Below, piece by piece: positions 38,959 through 50,770 of a stretch of 64,000 bases of DNA (its first letter is position 1; the number at the start of each line of letters is the position of its first letter). Under the pieces are notes generated by a model. That model did no database searches. It was not told the DNA's origin and was given only the letters and a program-made list of their open reading frames with translations. This stretch comes from an uncultured Aquimarina sp. (GTDB lineage: Bacteria; Bacteroidota; Bacteroidia; Flavobacteriales; Flavobacteriaceae). A program made the translations under genes and the position numbers. Location: the NCBI RefSeq assembly GCF_947492405.1, contig NZ_CANLMP010000002.1, positions 620,001 to 684,000 on the forward strand. The letters are read 5' to 3'.

Positions 38959-41900
38959 TTAATTTTTAACAAACAACAGTGATTCTTTAAATCTGACTGC
39001 TTTTATTAACAATATGTATGATCCGGATGGCAATTCTGAAACATCCATAATTTCTGTTTCATTTTTGGTACTCATTTCTTTTACAACTCGTCCATCAAGA
39101 CTCACTATTTGCAGCGTTTTTGGTTCCGAAGACATCTTTGAAACTGTCAATGAAGATCCAAAAACTGGATTAGGATATGCTTTGATCTGTACCAAATCGT
39201 TTTCTGGTCTTTGACGATTACAATTCGGTACTGTAGCAGAATTACTAAAGTAAATTGTAGCATCTTTTGTCTTAGAAACCAACACTAAATTATCACCATC
39301 TCTTGCTATCCAATATGATCCATCTAATCCTTCAAAGCCTGTACTATTTAAGGTTACTTCTGGTTGTGCATTTTGTAACTGAAAAGTCATAGTATCTTTA
39401 AAATCTACATACCAGTCTGGAGATCCGTTATTGGTATTAATAGCAAATTGATACAATCCATTGTTCTGTGGGACCCAATTAATTGTGAACTTTCTAAAAT
39501 TACCTAATTTAGGTCCTTCGTTTCCTAACACATGTACGTTATTATAAGTGACTTTATCCATAGCAGTTAGACCACTATTTATTGGAGTTTCAAAAGAACA
39601 AGAAGACCCTCCATCCGTATCAGCATTTTGAACTGTTAGTGTGATCGAAGTTTCAGATTTATTTCCTTCATTATCCGTAGCTTCTGCCTTAATTGTATAG
39701 ATTCCGGCTGGACGTCCATTAAGTTCATTTGGATTAGGAGATCCATCATGACCCCATTCGTATGGAGTAATATTTTCCTGACGGATTAAAGTATTATTGA
39801 TATATAATTTCACATTAGCTACTGATCCATCGGGATCCGAAGCATTTACAACCACTGTAAGATCATATCCTTCATCCACGGTAAGATCACCAGAAGGATT
39901 AGAGAATGAGACTTGTGGTGCTTGATTACCGGTTTCTTCCTTAATGATTACTGTTCTAGATACTTCTGTAGAAAGCCCTTCTTGTTCGCTTTCAAAAGCT
40001 CTAGCTCCAACTGTATACGTTCCTGCAACAGTTGGCGTCCAAGACACTTCATAAGGCGCAGTTTGATCTTGTTTAAAAAATGATCCATTAATTTTAAAAT
40101 TTACTTTTTCAATACTTCCCTCAGCATCTGAAGCATTGGCACTTAAGGAAATGGTTTCCCCAAGTGTATATTCCTGATTGTTTTGAGAAGGATTTGTTAA
40201 AGAAACTTGTGGTGCTTGATTACTATTTACTCCAGTTACTGTTAATGTAAATGTTTTACTTGTTTTTGCTCCATCATTATCTGTTGCCTCAGCTCTAACC
40301 GTATGAGTCCCCAAAGAAAGATTTAAAAGCTCGTCTGCATTATCGCCCATCCCCCATTCATATGGAGCTATGCTTTCCTGACGAATTAAGTTTCCATCTA
40401 CATATAATTTTACATAACTGATGGTACCATCACTATCTGAAGCATTTACAGTTACTTCAAAATTGGTATATCCTTCTTCAACAGAAGTATTCCCTGATGG
40501 ATTTGCAAAGGATACTGTTGGAGCTTCATTTTCGCCAGGATCAGTGTCATTTTCAGTCACTAATATCACCCAATCCTGACCACTGTTGTTGGGAGCATTT
40601 CCAAGAGATCTATTTCCTCCTCCATTAACACTTGTTACAGAACCATTCCTTAGATTACCTCCATTACGTGGATCATACCATTTAACGGTAAACTGACCGC
40701 TTTGTCCATTTAAATTAAGATTTGTTGATCCTCCATTTTTTAGATATACCACATAGGCTTCTCCTTGTTTTGCGTAACAATAGTCATTATTGTTAGAAGA
40801 CAAAGAATTGTTATTTCTCATTTGTGTTAAAGGAAGATCGGTTATATCAAAAAATCGAATTGCATGACGACCATAGTCCCACCATTTATCTCTACTTCTA
40901 AAATTCTGCAAAGAAAGATCAGAATCAGCATGCCCATATCCAAAATACCATTCATTACCCCATCCACCGGCAAGTAGTGTACCCCACATGGCATTTTTTC
41001 TACCATCGGTATGAGAATTTCCAGCGTCATTATCCGGACGAATTGCATGCTGAGCATCACCTGGTTCATCACAGGCTACAGCCCATTTTTTTCCGGCATT
41101 TCTAGAATTATCCACCCATTCTTTTACCCAACCAAAAACATTACTAAAATTGGCCTTATTGGTTTGTAAAGAAAGCCCAGTAAGGTTCGAAGTATTTCCT
41201 AGCAAATCATCCGGAAGAAAAGAAGGTGCATTATGAATAACTATATGATGACGATATGGGTCGTTATTCCAAAAATAACGGGTCATAGCTCTTCTCTGCG
41301 CAGTACTTTGATTGGTACTGCCAAAAGTTCCATTTTCTTCACCCAGGTTCCAATTTAATGCCAAATTATGTCCAAATCTGGCGATTAGTTCACGATAATA
41401 TAATTTACGTTGTGTTCCTACATTACCATTATCTAGTAACATTTCGTTTTCAGTTTCTTGCGTTTTAAAATGTGCAAAAATTCCGTTATGCTGCATATGC
41501 TCTATAACAATAGCCCATTGCGCCATTTTAGAAACATCCATTCGCGTTCGTTGGTTACTACCTATATAAGGGTATACATTCTCATCATCTCCGTTGATAT
41601 TCATAGTAAGGAACGACATGGCATTTAGCCCTTCACTAGCAATATAATTTACTGCTCCAATCAATCCTTTTCCTTTACCACTCTTCCAGGTAGGGTCACC
41701 AGAATCCCAATCCCCTATATGAGGTGCATAATTCTTTCTTCTATTACCTGCATTAGGTGTATTATCAAAATCGCTATATGCTAATAAATTTTCTGGCGAA
41801 TCAGATCCTTGTTTGATCATATACTTACCTGTCTCTGCAAATTTCAAATAATGTTCTCCTACATACTGTAAACGTCCTTTTGCCCTAAAATCTCTACCGG

Positions 41901-43302
41901 ATTTATCTGAAGCACTAATATTGAATGATCCAGTTTCTCCATTCATAAAACCTGCAGCATTCCCTGCATTCGTTCCATCATTTACGGCTACATTGCTTCC
42001 TTTTCTAAAAGAAACCGAATAATTCCAAGTTCCTGTTTTATCAGGAGCAAAATGAGCTCTCCATTTATTACCACTGCTTGCAGAAGTTTGAGCTGCGTTT
42101 CCGTCAGCTGCATAATAGCCGGGAACAACATAAGATGGGGAACCACTTTGATGCGTAAAAGTGACATTCAATCTATAGTTCAAAAATGGATTATCTCCAG
42201 CGGATTCTGAAGTATTAGGTCCATTAAAAGTTAATGTTATCTTATGCCATTTTTTTCGCTCGCCCGTAATTGATGCATTACCAGTATTACCTCCGCCATC
42301 ATTATCATCACAGGTAGTTTCTTGTAAAGACAAATTTGTAGCATTTACACTGGTACGATTTAGTGTAACTCTATCTACAATATGATGTTTTGAACGACCT
42401 GATATTAGCATTGTATATATGCCAGGTGAATCAAACTCTACGAAAACATCGTGAGGATCATTATCACTTGTTTTTGTGGTCCAGGTCCAATTAGTAGTTC
42501 CAGTAGAATATACTTTGAGATATCCTTCTCCACTTGCTCCTTCTGGATTAGGTGTTTTTCCGGATCCTTTAGGATATACCCTTTCACTACCTTTTTGTCC
42601 ATAAAATTCACTGGCATCGGGAAATTTTAACCAAGTATCATTAGCTTCTGTAGCACTATCTCCTTCACCTACTTTAGATCTCCAAAGGAACTTATACCGT
42701 CCTGCAGAATTGATCTTGATCTTTGTATTGATCACTCCATTACCAGGATCATTAAAGTGGTCAGGACCTGTCCATTCCAGATAACCTCCTCCGGTAAATC
42801 CCGAAATTGCGCTCTTTTTTTGCCAATTCCCTGAAGCGGATAAGTTTTCTGCTTCAATAACAACCAGTCCATTTTTCTCTTCGTATGTAGCATCACAATT
42901 ATCACCTCCACCAGAAGAACCTGTTACAGTAAAACTTTTGGTATCTTCATCCGTAGCACCATCATTATCGGTAACAACTACTTTAACCGTATAACTTCCT
43001 GCTTGGACATTTGATATTTGATGAGGTGTATAGTTCGTTCCATCCGTATCTACCAAATTTCCGTTTACGAAAACCTGATGTTTTGTTATCGTTCCATCAG
43101 CATCATTAGCATTAATGTTTACTGATATGTTTGCTCCTACCGAGTAGGTGTTATTAATTCCTGTTATTGATACATTAGGAGAATTGTTATAAGTTTCATT
43201 TATCGTTTTCTCTCCTGCTATACTGGAACCAGCATACAGAAATAATAGGTTAGCTACAAGGAATACTGTGATTCTACTTGCGTTTTTAAAGTGATTTTTC
43301 AT
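38959..43302 (-). CDS. Secreted DUF5060-type glycoside hydrolase, multidomain, T9SS tail
   Basis: 1447 residues. Signal peptide (about 1-29); Ig-like domain (40-125); an unassigned carbohydrate-binding-like domain starting [17 protein letters not shown] (about 145-320); DUF5060-like beta domain (about 340-460, [26 protein letters not shown]); TIM barrel (about 480-830) with the likely acid/base Glu in [12 protein letters not shown] (E655 or E656) and a second acidic site in [10 protein letters not shown]; collagen-binding-like small domain ([20 protein letters not shown], about 840-915). Then three Ig-like domains, the 127-residue module (1235-1361) and a type A tail. Enzymes of this architecture are recognised in Bacteroidetes PULs, but the substrate here is unknown. 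Confidence 0.82.
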   Translation of the reverse strand: MKNHFKNASRITVFLVANLLFLYAGSSIAGEKTINETYNNSPNVSITGINNTYSVGANISVNINANDADGTITKHQVFVNGNLVDTDGTNYTPHQISNVQAGSYTVKVVVTDNDGATDEDTKSFTVTGSSGGGDNCDATYEEKNGLVVIEAENLSASGNWQKKSAISGFTGGGYLEWTGPDHFNDPGNGVINTKIKINSAGRYKFLWRSKVGEGDSATEANDTWLKFPDASEFYGQKGSERVYPKGSGKTPNPEGASGEGYLKVYSTGTTNWTWTTKTSDNDPHDVFVEFDSPGIYTMLISGRSKHHIVDRVTLNRTSVNATNLSLQETTCDDNDGGGNTGNASITGERKKWHKITLTFNGPNTSESAGDNPFLNYRLNVTFTHQSGSPSYVVPGYYAADGNAAQTSASSGNKWRAHFAPDKTGTWNYSVSFRKGSNVAVNDGTNAGNAAGFMNGETGSFNISASDKSGRDFRAKGRLQYVGEHYLKFAETGKYMIKQGSDSPENLLAYSDFDNTPNAGNRRKNYAPHIGDWDSGDPTWKSGKGKGLIGAVNYIASEGLNAMSFLTMNINGDDENVYPYIGSNQRTRMDVSKMAQWAIVIEHMQHNGIFAHFKTQETENEMLLDNGNVGTQRKLYYRELIARFGHNLALNWNLGEENGTFGSTNQSTAQRRAMTRYFWNNDPYRHHIVIHNAPSFLPDDLLGNTSNLTGLSLQTNKANFSNVFGWVKEWVDNSRNAGKKWAVACDEPGDAQHAIRPDNDAGNSHTDGRKNAMWGTLLAGGWGNEWYFGYGHADSDLSLQNFRSRDKWWDYGRHAIRFFDITDLPLTQMRNNNSLSSNNNDYCYAKQGEAYVVYLKNGGSTNLNLNGQSGQFTVKWYDPRNGGNLRNGSVTSVNGGGNRSLGNAPNNSGQDWVILVTENDTDPGENEAPTVSFANPSGNTSVEEGYTNFEVTVNASDSDGTISYVKLYVDGNLIRQESIAPYEWGMGDNADELLNLSLGTHTVRAEATDNDGAKTSKTFTLTVTGVNSNQAPQVSLTNPSQNNQEYTLGETISLSANASDAEGSIEKVNFKINGSFFKQDQTAPYEVSWTPTVAGTYTVGARAFESEQEGLSTEVSRTVIIKEETGNQAPQVSFSNPSGDLTVDEGYDLTVVVNASDPDGSVANVKLYINNTLIRQENITPYEWGHDGSPNPNELNGRPAGIYTIKAEATDNEGNKSETSITLTVQNADTDGGSSCSFETPINSGLTAMDKVTYNNVHVLGNEGPKLGNFRKFTINWVPQNNGLYQFAINTNNGSPDWYVDFKDTMTFQLQNAQPEVTLNSTGFEGLDGSYWIARDGDNLVLVSKTKDATIYFSNSATVPNCNRQRPENDLVQIKAYPNPVFGSSLTVSKMSSEPKTLQIVSLDGRVVKEMSTKNETEIMDVSELPSGSYILLIKAVRFKESLLFVKN
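38968..39330 (-). repeat. Near-identical gene end, copy 2 (copy 1 at 36072-36434)
   Basis: See copy 1. The identical block spans the same protein region in two genes whose catalytic domains are unrelated, which points to recent duplication or gene conversion. Confidence 0.85.
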
Positions 43303-43334
43303 GATTGTTTTAAGAGTATTTTGAGGTTAATAAA

Positions 43335-46076
43335 TTATTGTTTGGTAAAAAGCATTGATTTTCTAGATTTTAAGCTTTTAATAATCAGGACATAAGTGCC
43401 TGTTGGTAATTCAGATACATTCAATTGTGTATTATTTGTTTGTTCTTCCTTATGAATTATTATCTTCCCTAATATATCTACTACTTCAATTGATGAAAGT
43501 CCATTATTCATTCCTGAAATATTTAGTACATTATCATTGACAGGGTTTGGGAATACAACAATTTGAGAATCATCAGGAATTTCAGAAGTATTACTCCTAT
43601 CACTACAAGTAGGAGTTGAAGATGAATTATTAAAGTATAAAGAGAAGTCTTTTGTTTTAGAAACTAATACAAAGTTATTCCCGTCTCTTGTAACCCAATA
43701 AGATCCATCCAGTCCTTCGAAACCTGTATTATTTAGTGTTACTTCTGGTTTTGCATTGTTAAGTTGAAAGGTCATGGTATTTTTAAAATCCACATACCAA
43801 TCAGGAACTCCGTTATTCGTGTTAAATGCGAATTGATACAATCCATTATTTGCTGGCACCCAATTAATAGTAAACTTGCGGAAATTACCAAGCTTAGGCC
43901 CATCTGTCCCTAATACATGAACATTGTTATAAGAGACTTTGTCCATTGCAGTAAGTCCATTATTGACAGGCGTGCCAAAAGAACAATTGCTACCTCCATC
44001 AGTGTCGGTACTTTGAACGGTTAAAGTAAATGTTGTCTCTCCTTTTTTGCCTTCGTTATCTGTAGCAATTGCTTTAACTGTATAAGTTCCTGCAGAGCGC
44101 CCGTTTACTTCTTGAGGATTCGGAGAACCGTCATGTCCCCACTCATAAGGAGCTACGTTTTCCTGACGGATCAAACCGTTGTTAATATATAATCTCACAT
44201 TAGAAATACTTCCATCTGGATCTGAAGCATTGGCTTTAATCACAAGATCGTACCCTTCCTGTACTGTAATATTACTCGATGGAGTAGCAAAAGAAACGTT
44301 AGGTGATTGATTACCAATTTCTTCTCTGAGAATTACTGTTCTTGTTACTTCTGTAGAAAGCCCTTCTTTATCAAAAGCTCTGGCTCCTATTGTATATGTT
44401 CCCGCAACTGTAGGATTCCAGGTAACACTAAAAGGTCTATCTTGATCTTGTTTGAAAAAAGAACCATTTACTTTAAAATTGACATAATCTAAATTTCCAT
44501 CAGGATCAGATGCATTTGCACTTAAAGTAATCGTTTCACCTAAAGTAAACTCTTGATTATCCTGAGAAGGATTGGTTAATGAAACTGTCGGTGCTTTATT
44601 ATCTTCATTTCTAATTCCTAAATCAATTATCTGAAGATACAATGGTTGCTTATCCCCAGATTTCTTTTCCATCAAGTAGTAATAAAGTTTTCCTTCATTG
44701 ATATAGGGAACACCAAATCTGAATTTCTTTCCATTTGTTGGAGCGTATATTCTACTAAAATTGTTTTTACCTCCATCTGCTTTTTCTACATAAACACGAT
44801 TATTATTAATACCAATGATATAAATATTATTGTTGTATGTATACAATTGATCACCTCCCGAAAAATTTGTTGAAGTAATAAAACTTGAACTACCTGCTGG
44901 CTTGTACGTATGTACATTTTTGGTTACATTATTTTTAGTATCTCTAACTTTACCAATAATATGGACATCTCCTCTATCTGTTACAGTCCAATCAAAACCT
45001 TGTACCATAAAAACTTCATCTTTACCAGTTGCAGAAACCAAATTTCCGGGTTCATAAACTTTCAATAAGTCAGCGTTAGCAAATGGGATGTTAATTGCTC
45101 TTCCTAAATGATCTTTCCATTTACTTTTACCACTTTGGTCATTAGAATAACCATAGTAAAATCCATTCTGATACAAGTATTTATCGTTATTGTTTGCACT
45201 CCTTCTTTGAAACCCAACTCTAAGTTTACCATTTACATATTTCATGCTCCCATATAGTCCCCAATTAAATTGTTGACCATTATTTTTAGCATTTAATTTA
45301 TTAAATTGGGTAAGTCTATCCCACTTTGAAGTAGCTGCATTGTATTTGCTAAATACGTATGCGCCATTATTATGACCTCCTCTTCTCATATACATGAATA
45401 AATCTCCACCATCATTTAGGAAAAACTTAGGATACGTAAGACTTTGAAATTGCTCAGGATCCGGAGTGCCATTTAGACTGACATGGGTATAGTCATTAGT
45501 TCCATCTGGAATAAACAAATTCAGTTTAAAATCTGAATCTGAAACAGTAGCCGCATTCTTTTTAGAGTGTGCATATCGAAAGTAATCATTCTTGGAAAAC
45601 CCTGTATTCTTATATGCATGCATGTCATAAAGCATATGGATAGTTCCATTCTTAGGACTAATGCCAACAGCTATGGTGTTATGAGATTCTCCTATCCACC
45701 ATTTACCGTTTAGTCCTGTATGAGTATGAGGAAATTCAATAGTTTTAATGACACCTGTACTAGTATTATATCTAGACAACATCACATGCCTATTATATTT
45801 ACCTCCTTTATACCAAGTCATAAAAACAAATTGTTTATACTTCTTAATACAATCTCCATGGGCTGATATCCTATTTCCAAAAAAATAATCATATCCCGAC
45901 CCATTGTTTGGAGCATTTCGATCTACTTTTTTTCCATCAAAAAACAGACCTATATCGGTAATCTTTGTTTCTTTTTCTAATTGAACTTGTCCTATACTAT
46001 AATAATTAGCGAATAAAAAACATATTAAATAGGCAAAGACTATTTTGAATCTATTGGAACTTATAAAACAATTCAT
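43335..46076 (-). CDS. Secreted BNR-4 beta-propeller lyase (PL24/PL25-like), T9SS tail
   Basis: 913 residues. Signal peptide (about 1-29). The N-terminal domain (about 35-490) resembles the BNR-4 seven-bladed propeller lyases of families PL24/PL25 (ulvan lyases): [16 protein letters not shown] (H132) and [12 protein letters not shown] (H153), then [10 protein letters not shown] (Y229, R231). The 21-residue His-His spacing equals that of His146/His167 in the PL24 enzyme LOR_107, and Y229 falls where its Tyr243 would be; these numbers are from memory. Two Ig-like domains (about 500-690), the 127-residue module (698-824) and a type A tail (FPNP near 845) follow. It should cleave next to glucuronic or iduronic acid; the exact polymer is open. 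Confidence 0.82.
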   Translation of the reverse strand: MNCFISSNRFKIVFAYLICFLFANYYSIGQVQLEKETKITDIGLFFDGKKVDRNAPNNGSGYDYFFGNRISAHGDCIKKYKQFVFMTWYKGGKYNRHVMLSRYNTSTGVIKTIEFPHTHTGLNGKWWIGESHNTIAVGISPKNGTIHMLYDMHAYKNTGFSKNDYFRYAHSKKNAATVSDSDFKLNLFIPDGTNDYTHVSLNGTPDPEQFQSLTYPKFFLNDGGDLFMYMRRGGHNNGAYVFSKYNAATSKWDRLTQFNKLNAKNNGQQFNWGLYGSMKYVNGKLRVGFQRRSANNNDKYLYQNGFYYGYSNDQSGKSKWKDHLGRAINIPFANADLLKVYEPGNLVSATGKDEVFMVQGFDWTVTDRGDVHIIGKVRDTKNNVTKNVHTYKPAGSSSFITSTNFSGGDQLYTYNNNIYIIGINNNRVYVEKADGGKNNFSRIYAPTNGKKFRFGVPYINEGKLYYYLMEKKSGDKQPLYLQIIDLGIRNEDNKAPTVSLTNPSQDNQEFTLGETITLSANASDPDGNLDYVNFKVNGSFFKQDQDRPFSVTWNPTVAGTYTIGARAFDKEGLSTEVTRTVILREEIGNQSPNVSFATPSSNITVQEGYDLVIKANASDPDGSISNVRLYINNGLIRQENVAPYEWGHDGSPNPQEVNGRSAGTYTVKAIATDNEGKKGETTFTLTVQSTDTDGGSNCSFGTPVNNGLTAMDKVSYNNVHVLGTDGPKLGNFRKFTINWVPANNGLYQFAFNTNNGVPDWYVDFKNTMTFQLNNAKPEVTLNNTGFEGLDGSYWVTRDGNNFVLVSKTKDFSLYFNNSSSTPTCSDRSNTSEIPDDSQIVVFPNPVNDNVLNISGMNNGLSSIEVVDILGKIIIHKEEQTNNTQLNVSELPTGTYVLIIKSLKSRKSMLFTKQ

Positions 46077-46197
46077 GATTATTTTAAGAATATTTTGAGT
46101 TTAAATTTTAATATCTAGCCATCAGTTTTTGACAGCTTAAAAATTTGATACAATTTTATTACATCAATATGATCTTTATTTCGAACTACGATATAGA

Positions 46198-46234
46198 ATA
46201 CATAGATTGATAATTTGAAGATCAACCTATGTAT
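46198..46234 (-). terminator. Terminator hairpin after the PL20-like gene
   Basis: ATACATAGATTGAT (46198-46211) pairs with ATCAACCTATGTAT (46221-46234) with one mismatch and a 9-nt loop, 34 nt after the stop. It is clearly related to the hairpin at 48425-48464. Confidence 0.65.
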
Positions 46235-46267
46235 CTTTGACTAGTTTGGTGGGCGTACCTATTCCTT

Positions 46268-48406
46268 TTATTTAATAAATAAAAAGGATTGTTTTGAGTT
46301 CTTACTTCTACTAATCAGCAAATATGGTCCGGACGGAAGTTCTGAGACATCCATAGTTTCTGATGTATTTTTTGAATTTAATTCTTTAATCACTCGTCCT
46401 TGAAGGTCAACGATCTGCAACACCTTTGTTTTAGAAGATAATCCTCTGATATGCATCACATTATCTTTTACTGGATTAGGGTATACCAGCATTTTTTCTT
46501 CAATATTTTCAATACCAGAAGATCTATTACATCCTGGAGCAGAAGATGAATTATTAAAGTATAAAGAGAAGTTTTTTGTTTTAGAAACTAATACAAAGTT
46601 ATTACCATCTCTTGTAACCCAATAAGAACCATCTAATCCTTCGAAACCGGTATTGTTTAATGTAACCTCTGGTTGTGCATTTTTAAGCTGATAGGTCATG
46701 GTGCTTTTGAAGTCTACATACCAATCAGGAGCCCCGTTATTCGTATTAAATGCAAATTGATACAATCCATTATTTGCTGGTACCCAATTAATAGTGAACT
46801 TACGGAAGTTCCCTAATTTAGGACCATTGGCACCTAACACATGAACGTTGGAATATGCGACTTTATCCATTGCTGCAAGACCACTGTTTATGGGTGTTCC
46901 AAATGAACAATTATTGTCACCATCTCCATCGCCTCCATTATCATCGTCTCCTTGTACGGTTAGTATAAAAGTTGCTTCTCCTTTTTTACCTTCATTATCG
47001 GTAGCAACTGCTTTTACTGTATACTCTCCTACAGAACGTCCATTTACTTCATTTGGATTTGGAGAACCATCGTGACCCCACTCATAAGGAATTACATTCT
47101 CCTGACGCACAAGACTATTATTGATGTATAATTTTACATTAGAAATACTTCCATCTGAATCGGAAGCATTAGCAACTACTGTAAGATCATATCCTTCCTG
47201 AACGGTTATATTACTGGATGGGGAAGCAAAAGAAACAGTTGGAGCCTGGTTATTCGCTTGTTCTTTAATAATTACTGTTCTTGTTACTTCTGTAGAAAGT
47301 CCTTCTTGCCCGTCTTCAAAAGCTCTGGCGCCAATTGTATAAGTTCCTGCTTGGGTAGGTGTCCAGGTAACACTATAAGGTGCTGTAGCATCTCCATTAT
47401 AGTATCCTCCGTTTACTTTGAAATTAACTCGGTTTACATCCCCATCAGGATCTGACGCATTTGCTCTTAGTGTAATCGTTTCGCCTAGGGTAAACTGTTG
47501 ATTGTTTTCTGAGGGATTTGTTAAAGCTACCGTTGGTGGTTTATTAGAATCGGAAGAAGTTCCTGAAGGAGTTGCTGCTGCTAAAGTTGTAGCAACCTTC
47601 ATTTCGTCATAATAGGTGGTAACATCAAATTTGCATGAATTTGCATTATACGACCCCCATTTTGGATATACAACACTTCCATCAAATGTCTTATGATATG
47701 CTCTCTTTCTATCAGAAGATAGCTTTACTTTATAATCCTGGAATCCAGAATTGGTTAATGTTTGTTTCACTCCATTATACCAGAATTCTACATATCCTAC
47801 ATCTTTATTTCTAGACAATTTTACTTTTATTACAAAACTCACCCAAGTATTTTCTGGAATAGATTTATTCCATAGAGTGGTTTTCCGTCTACCAATAGAT
47901 CCGTTGCAAGAATTCCAGGATGGATAACAAGGACCCCAAGCACTGAGACTCAGTTTCCCATTTCCGTATCCCATATTAAGTGGATAGTTTTGAGTATTGT
48001 TTTGATTGCCTGCATCGGTTTTCCATTGCCATACAGCAATTCCATTAGTAATATTGGGAGTTGAATTTATTTTCCATCGCCATCCATAGTATAGTACATC
48101 TCCATCCTTAGGCACATGATTATTAACTGTACCTGTTGTTCTGGCAAACTCACCTCTCTTTTGTCCTTTGGGCTTACGAATTCTCCATACTTTTCCGTAT
48201 TCTGAATCGTTCGTAGTTGTAGCTGTAGATGAATTGTTAGATTGGTTATTACAGTAATCACCTGCATTCCCGGAATCAAATCTTCTGAAGCTTGATTTAA
48301 CATTTTTATTAGGGTCTCCGTACCAAAGAACTTGGCTATGTGCATAAACCCCTGCTAATAGAAATATTACCAGAAAAATAATATTTCTAATTTCATAGTT
48401 TTTCAT
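46268..48406 (-). CDS. Secreted jelly-roll lyase (PL20/heparin-lyase-I-like), T9SS tail
   Basis: 712 residues. Signal peptide (about 1-25, ends GVYAHSQ). The catalytic domain (about 26-275) reads [62 protein letters not shown] and FWYNGVKQT, a jelly-roll pattern like the polysaccharide lyase group that includes heparin lyase I and the PL20 glucuronan lyases. Two Ig-like domains (about 285-490), a Gly/Asp/Asn-rich linker, the 127-residue module (500-626) and a type A tail (YPNP near 640). PL20 activity would be endo-cleavage of beta-1,4-glucuronan; the family is assigned by overall pattern, so moderate confidence. Confidence 0.68.
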   Translation of the reverse strand: MKNYEIRNIIFLVIFLLAGVYAHSQVLWYGDPNKNVKSSFRRFDSGNAGDYCNNQSNNSSTATTTNDSEYGKVWRIRKPKGQKRGEFARTTGTVNNHVPKDGDVLYYGWRWKINSTPNITNGIAVWQWKTDAGNQNNTQNYPLNMGYGNGKLSLSAWGPCYPSWNSCNGSIGRRKTTLWNKSIPENTWVSFVIKVKLSRNKDVGYVEFWYNGVKQTLTNSGFQDYKVKLSSDRKRAYHKTFDGSVVYPKWGSYNANSCKFDVTTYYDEMKVATTLAAATPSGTSSDSNKPPTVALTNPSENNQQFTLGETITLRANASDPDGDVNRVNFKVNGGYYNGDATAPYSVTWTPTQAGTYTIGARAFEDGQEGLSTEVTRTVIIKEQANNQAPTVSFASPSSNITVQEGYDLTVVANASDSDGSISNVKLYINNSLVRQENVIPYEWGHDGSPNPNEVNGRSVGEYTVKAVATDNEGKKGEATFILTVQGDDDNGGDGDGDNNCSFGTPINSGLAAMDKVAYSNVHVLGANGPKLGNFRKFTINWVPANNGLYQFAFNTNNGAPDWYVDFKSTMTYQLKNAQPEVTLNNTGFEGLDGSYWVTRDGNNFVLVSKTKNFSLYFNNSSSAPGCNRSSGIENIEEKMLVYPNPVKDNVMHIRGLSSKTKVLQIVDLQGRVIKELNSKNTSETMDVSELPSGPYLLISRSKNSKQSFLFIK

Positions 48407-48424
48407 GATTCATGGTGTTATTAT

Positions 48425-48464
48425 TATACATAGGCTAATCTTTTCATTGATTAACCTATGTATA
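48425..48464 (-). terminator. Terminator hairpin after the first PL14-like gene
   Basis: TATACATAGGCTAATC (48425-48440) pairs with GATTAACCTATGTATA (48449-48464), 16 bp with one mismatch and an 8-nt loop, 31 nt after the stop at 48496. It shares ATACATAG/CTATGTAT with the hairpin at 46198. Confidence 0.75.
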
Positions 48465-48495
48465 ACAAGGTTAGATTGTGGGCATATACGAATCC

Positions 48496-50727
48496 TTATT
48501 TCACAAACAACAAGGATTGTTTAGAGTTCTTACTTCTACTAATCAGAAGATATGGGCCTGAAGGAAGTTCGGAAATATCCATAGTTTCGGATGTATTTTC
48601 TGAATTCAACTCTTTAATCACTCTTCCTTGAAGATCTACAATTTGAAGTACTTTGTACTTAGTAGACAATCCACTAACGTAAATAACATCTCCTTTGGCA
48701 GGATTAGGATATACTAACATTTTATCTTCAATTTCTTCAAAACCTGATGATCGATTACATCCCGGTACTGAAGAAGAATTACTAAAGTATAGCGTGAAAT
48801 CTTTGGTTTTAGAAACTAACACAAAATTAGCTCCATCTCTGGTTACCCAATAAGATCCATCCAGCCCTTCAAAACCTGTATTACTAAGTGTTACCTCAGG
48901 GTTTGCATTTTTCAGTTGAAAGGTCATGGTATTTTTAAAGTCTACATACCAATCTGGAGATCCATTATTCGTATTAATCGCAAATTGATACAACCCATTA
49001 TTAGCAGGTACCCAATTAATAGTAAACTTTCGGAAATTTCCTAGTTTAGGACCATCATCTCCTAGAACATGAACATTGGAAAAAGAAATCTTATCCATAG
49101 CACTTAAACCATTATTCACTGGAGTGCCAAATGAGCAACTATTGTCTCCACCTCCAGTGTTGGTACCTTGAACAGTTAATGTAAAAGTTGTCTCAGCTGT
49201 TTTACCTTGATTATCTGTAGCAACTGCTTTTACCGTATATACACCTGCAGAACGTCCGTTTACTTCCTGCGGATTAGGGGAACCATCATGTCCCCACTCG
49301 TAAGGAGCAACGTTTTCTTGACGAATCAGGCTATTATTGATATATAATTTTACATTAGAAACACTTCCATCAGAATCCGAAGCATTAGCTCGTATTACTA
49401 TGTCGTATCCTTCTTGTACCGTAATATTACCGGAAGGAGAGGCAAAAGAAACGTTTGGAGCCTGGTTACTTGTTTGTTCTTGAATAATTACCGTTCTGGA
49501 AACTTCTGTAGAAAGTCCTTCTTGTCCTTTTTCAAAAGCTCTCGCTCCGATTGTATACGTCCCTGCTGTTGTCGGTGTCCAAGAATTTGTATATGGAGCA
49601 GTATAATCTTGACCATAATATCCACCATTCAATTTGAAGTTAACACGATCTACATCTCCATCAGGATCAGACGCATTTGCTCTTAATGTAATCGTTTCTC
49701 CTAAAGTAAAAACTTGATTATTTTGTGATGGATTCGTTAATGAAACTGTTGGTGGTTTATTATCTTCTCCTCCAGGAGGATTGCCACATCCTGTCCATAC
49801 TTTAAAATCATCGAAAAAAGTATATTCTGTTCTTGGTGAATGCCAAACAGGATCTGTTCTACTTCCCCCACGATATGTATTCATAATCAAGGCATTAATT
49901 TTTAAGTTACTTTTTCCTGAATTACGAATTTTGGCATTATTATCACGATATGTTTCCTCTCCATCAATCCACATAATCACTTTTCCGTTTCTTTGTCCTG
50001 GGGTGTTCATTTTGATATATTGACGGATGGTATACCATCTATCATCCTTCAGATCAGAATAAATTCTTTTTCCATCTCCGCAATCTCCATTTTGTCTAGG
50101 TTGTCCATTTGTCTTTTCGGCAAAGTAACTATAAAGAATAAGATAGGGTTTTGTTGTTTGCGCTCTATTTCTTCTCCACATTAGCCTTGCAGACCATCCA
50201 TTTGTATTGTATTTACATCCAGATGGAATGGTTCCACGACCAGTACTTTCACTATTAACACCGCTTGTCGAACCTCCTAAACCAGGCAATTTACCACCTG
50301 TAGCCCAGAAAAAATTATCGTCAAATTTCACCTTGTATTCTAAATAAGCTTCATCTACAGCATCAAAATAAGGATCAAAGAGAAAACCACCTGATCTTCC
50401 TGATGCATCGTTCTTTAAGTACTGTGCTCGCAAAGTTCCGTTGACAATTCTCGTCTCCTGTGGAGTATTTTCTATCAAATTACTTGGAGCACCAGGACCT
50501 TCTACTCCTCTGTAAGTAGATGCAGTCCAAGGCTTTACTTTGTTGTTAAAATCACTTTTTATATCAGCAATAGAATATCTTCTGTTATTCCAATTATTAA
50601 AATCTACATCGATTATAGAATTACATTGAGCAAAAGTTCGTTGATTGTTAAAAAGGAGTGAAATTACTATCAGAAGTGATAACGTAAAAACATTCCTATT
50701 CCGTTTATAAATAACCTTTTCTTTCAT
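48496..50727 (-). CDS. Secreted PL14-like polysaccharide lyase, T9SS tail
   Basis: 743 residues. Signal peptide to about residue 34 (NNQRTFAQ). The catalytic domain (about 35-300) carries [45 protein letters not shown] and TYRGGS...[10 protein letters not shown], the layout of PL14-type lyases (alginate and glucuronan lyases such as viral vAL-1). Two Ig-like domains (about 315-520), the 127-residue module (531-657) and a type A tail (YPNP near 672). The tail and downstream hairpin are close relatives of those of the neighbouring PL20-like gene. Substrate could be alginate, glucuronan or another polyuronate; the genes around it favour glucuronate. Confidence 0.75.
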   Translation of the reverse strand: MKEKVIYKRNRNVFTLSLLIVISLLFNNQRTFAQCNSIIDVDFNNWNNRRYSIADIKSDFNNKVKPWTASTYRGVEGPGAPSNLIENTPQETRIVNGTLRAQYLKNDASGRSGGFLFDPYFDAVDEAYLEYKVKFDDNFFWATGGKLPGLGGSTSGVNSESTGRGTIPSGCKYNTNGWSARLMWRRNRAQTTKPYLILYSYFAEKTNGQPRQNGDCGDGKRIYSDLKDDRWYTIRQYIKMNTPGQRNGKVIMWIDGEETYRDNNAKIRNSGKSNLKINALIMNTYRGGSRTDPVWHSPRTEYTFFDDFKVWTGCGNPPGGEDNKPPTVSLTNPSQNNQVFTLGETITLRANASDPDGDVDRVNFKLNGGYYGQDYTAPYTNSWTPTTAGTYTIGARAFEKGQEGLSTEVSRTVIIQEQTSNQAPNVSFASPSGNITVQEGYDIVIRANASDSDGSVSNVKLYINNSLIRQENVAPYEWGHDGSPNPQEVNGRSAGVYTVKAVATDNQGKTAETTFTLTVQGTNTGGGDNSCSFGTPVNNGLSAMDKISFSNVHVLGDDGPKLGNFRKFTINWVPANNGLYQFAINTNNGSPDWYVDFKNTMTFQLKNANPEVTLSNTGFEGLDGSYWVTRDGANFVLVSKTKDFTLYFSNSSSVPGCNRSSGFEEIEDKMLVYPNPAKGDVIYVSGLSTKYKVLQIVDLQGRVIKELNSENTSETMDISELPSGPYLLISRSKNSKQSLLFVK

Positions 50728-50770
50728 GATTGTAAAATTTCTGATTAGTTAATAAGTTAAGTTTGTATGA

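Noticed and set aside
43335..46076. Calling the locus an ulvan utilisation locus because of the PL24/25-like lyase
   Set aside because: No sulfatase, rhamnosidase or rhamnose catabolism is present in the window; other lyases point to plain glucuronan-type polymers. Left as an open alternative.
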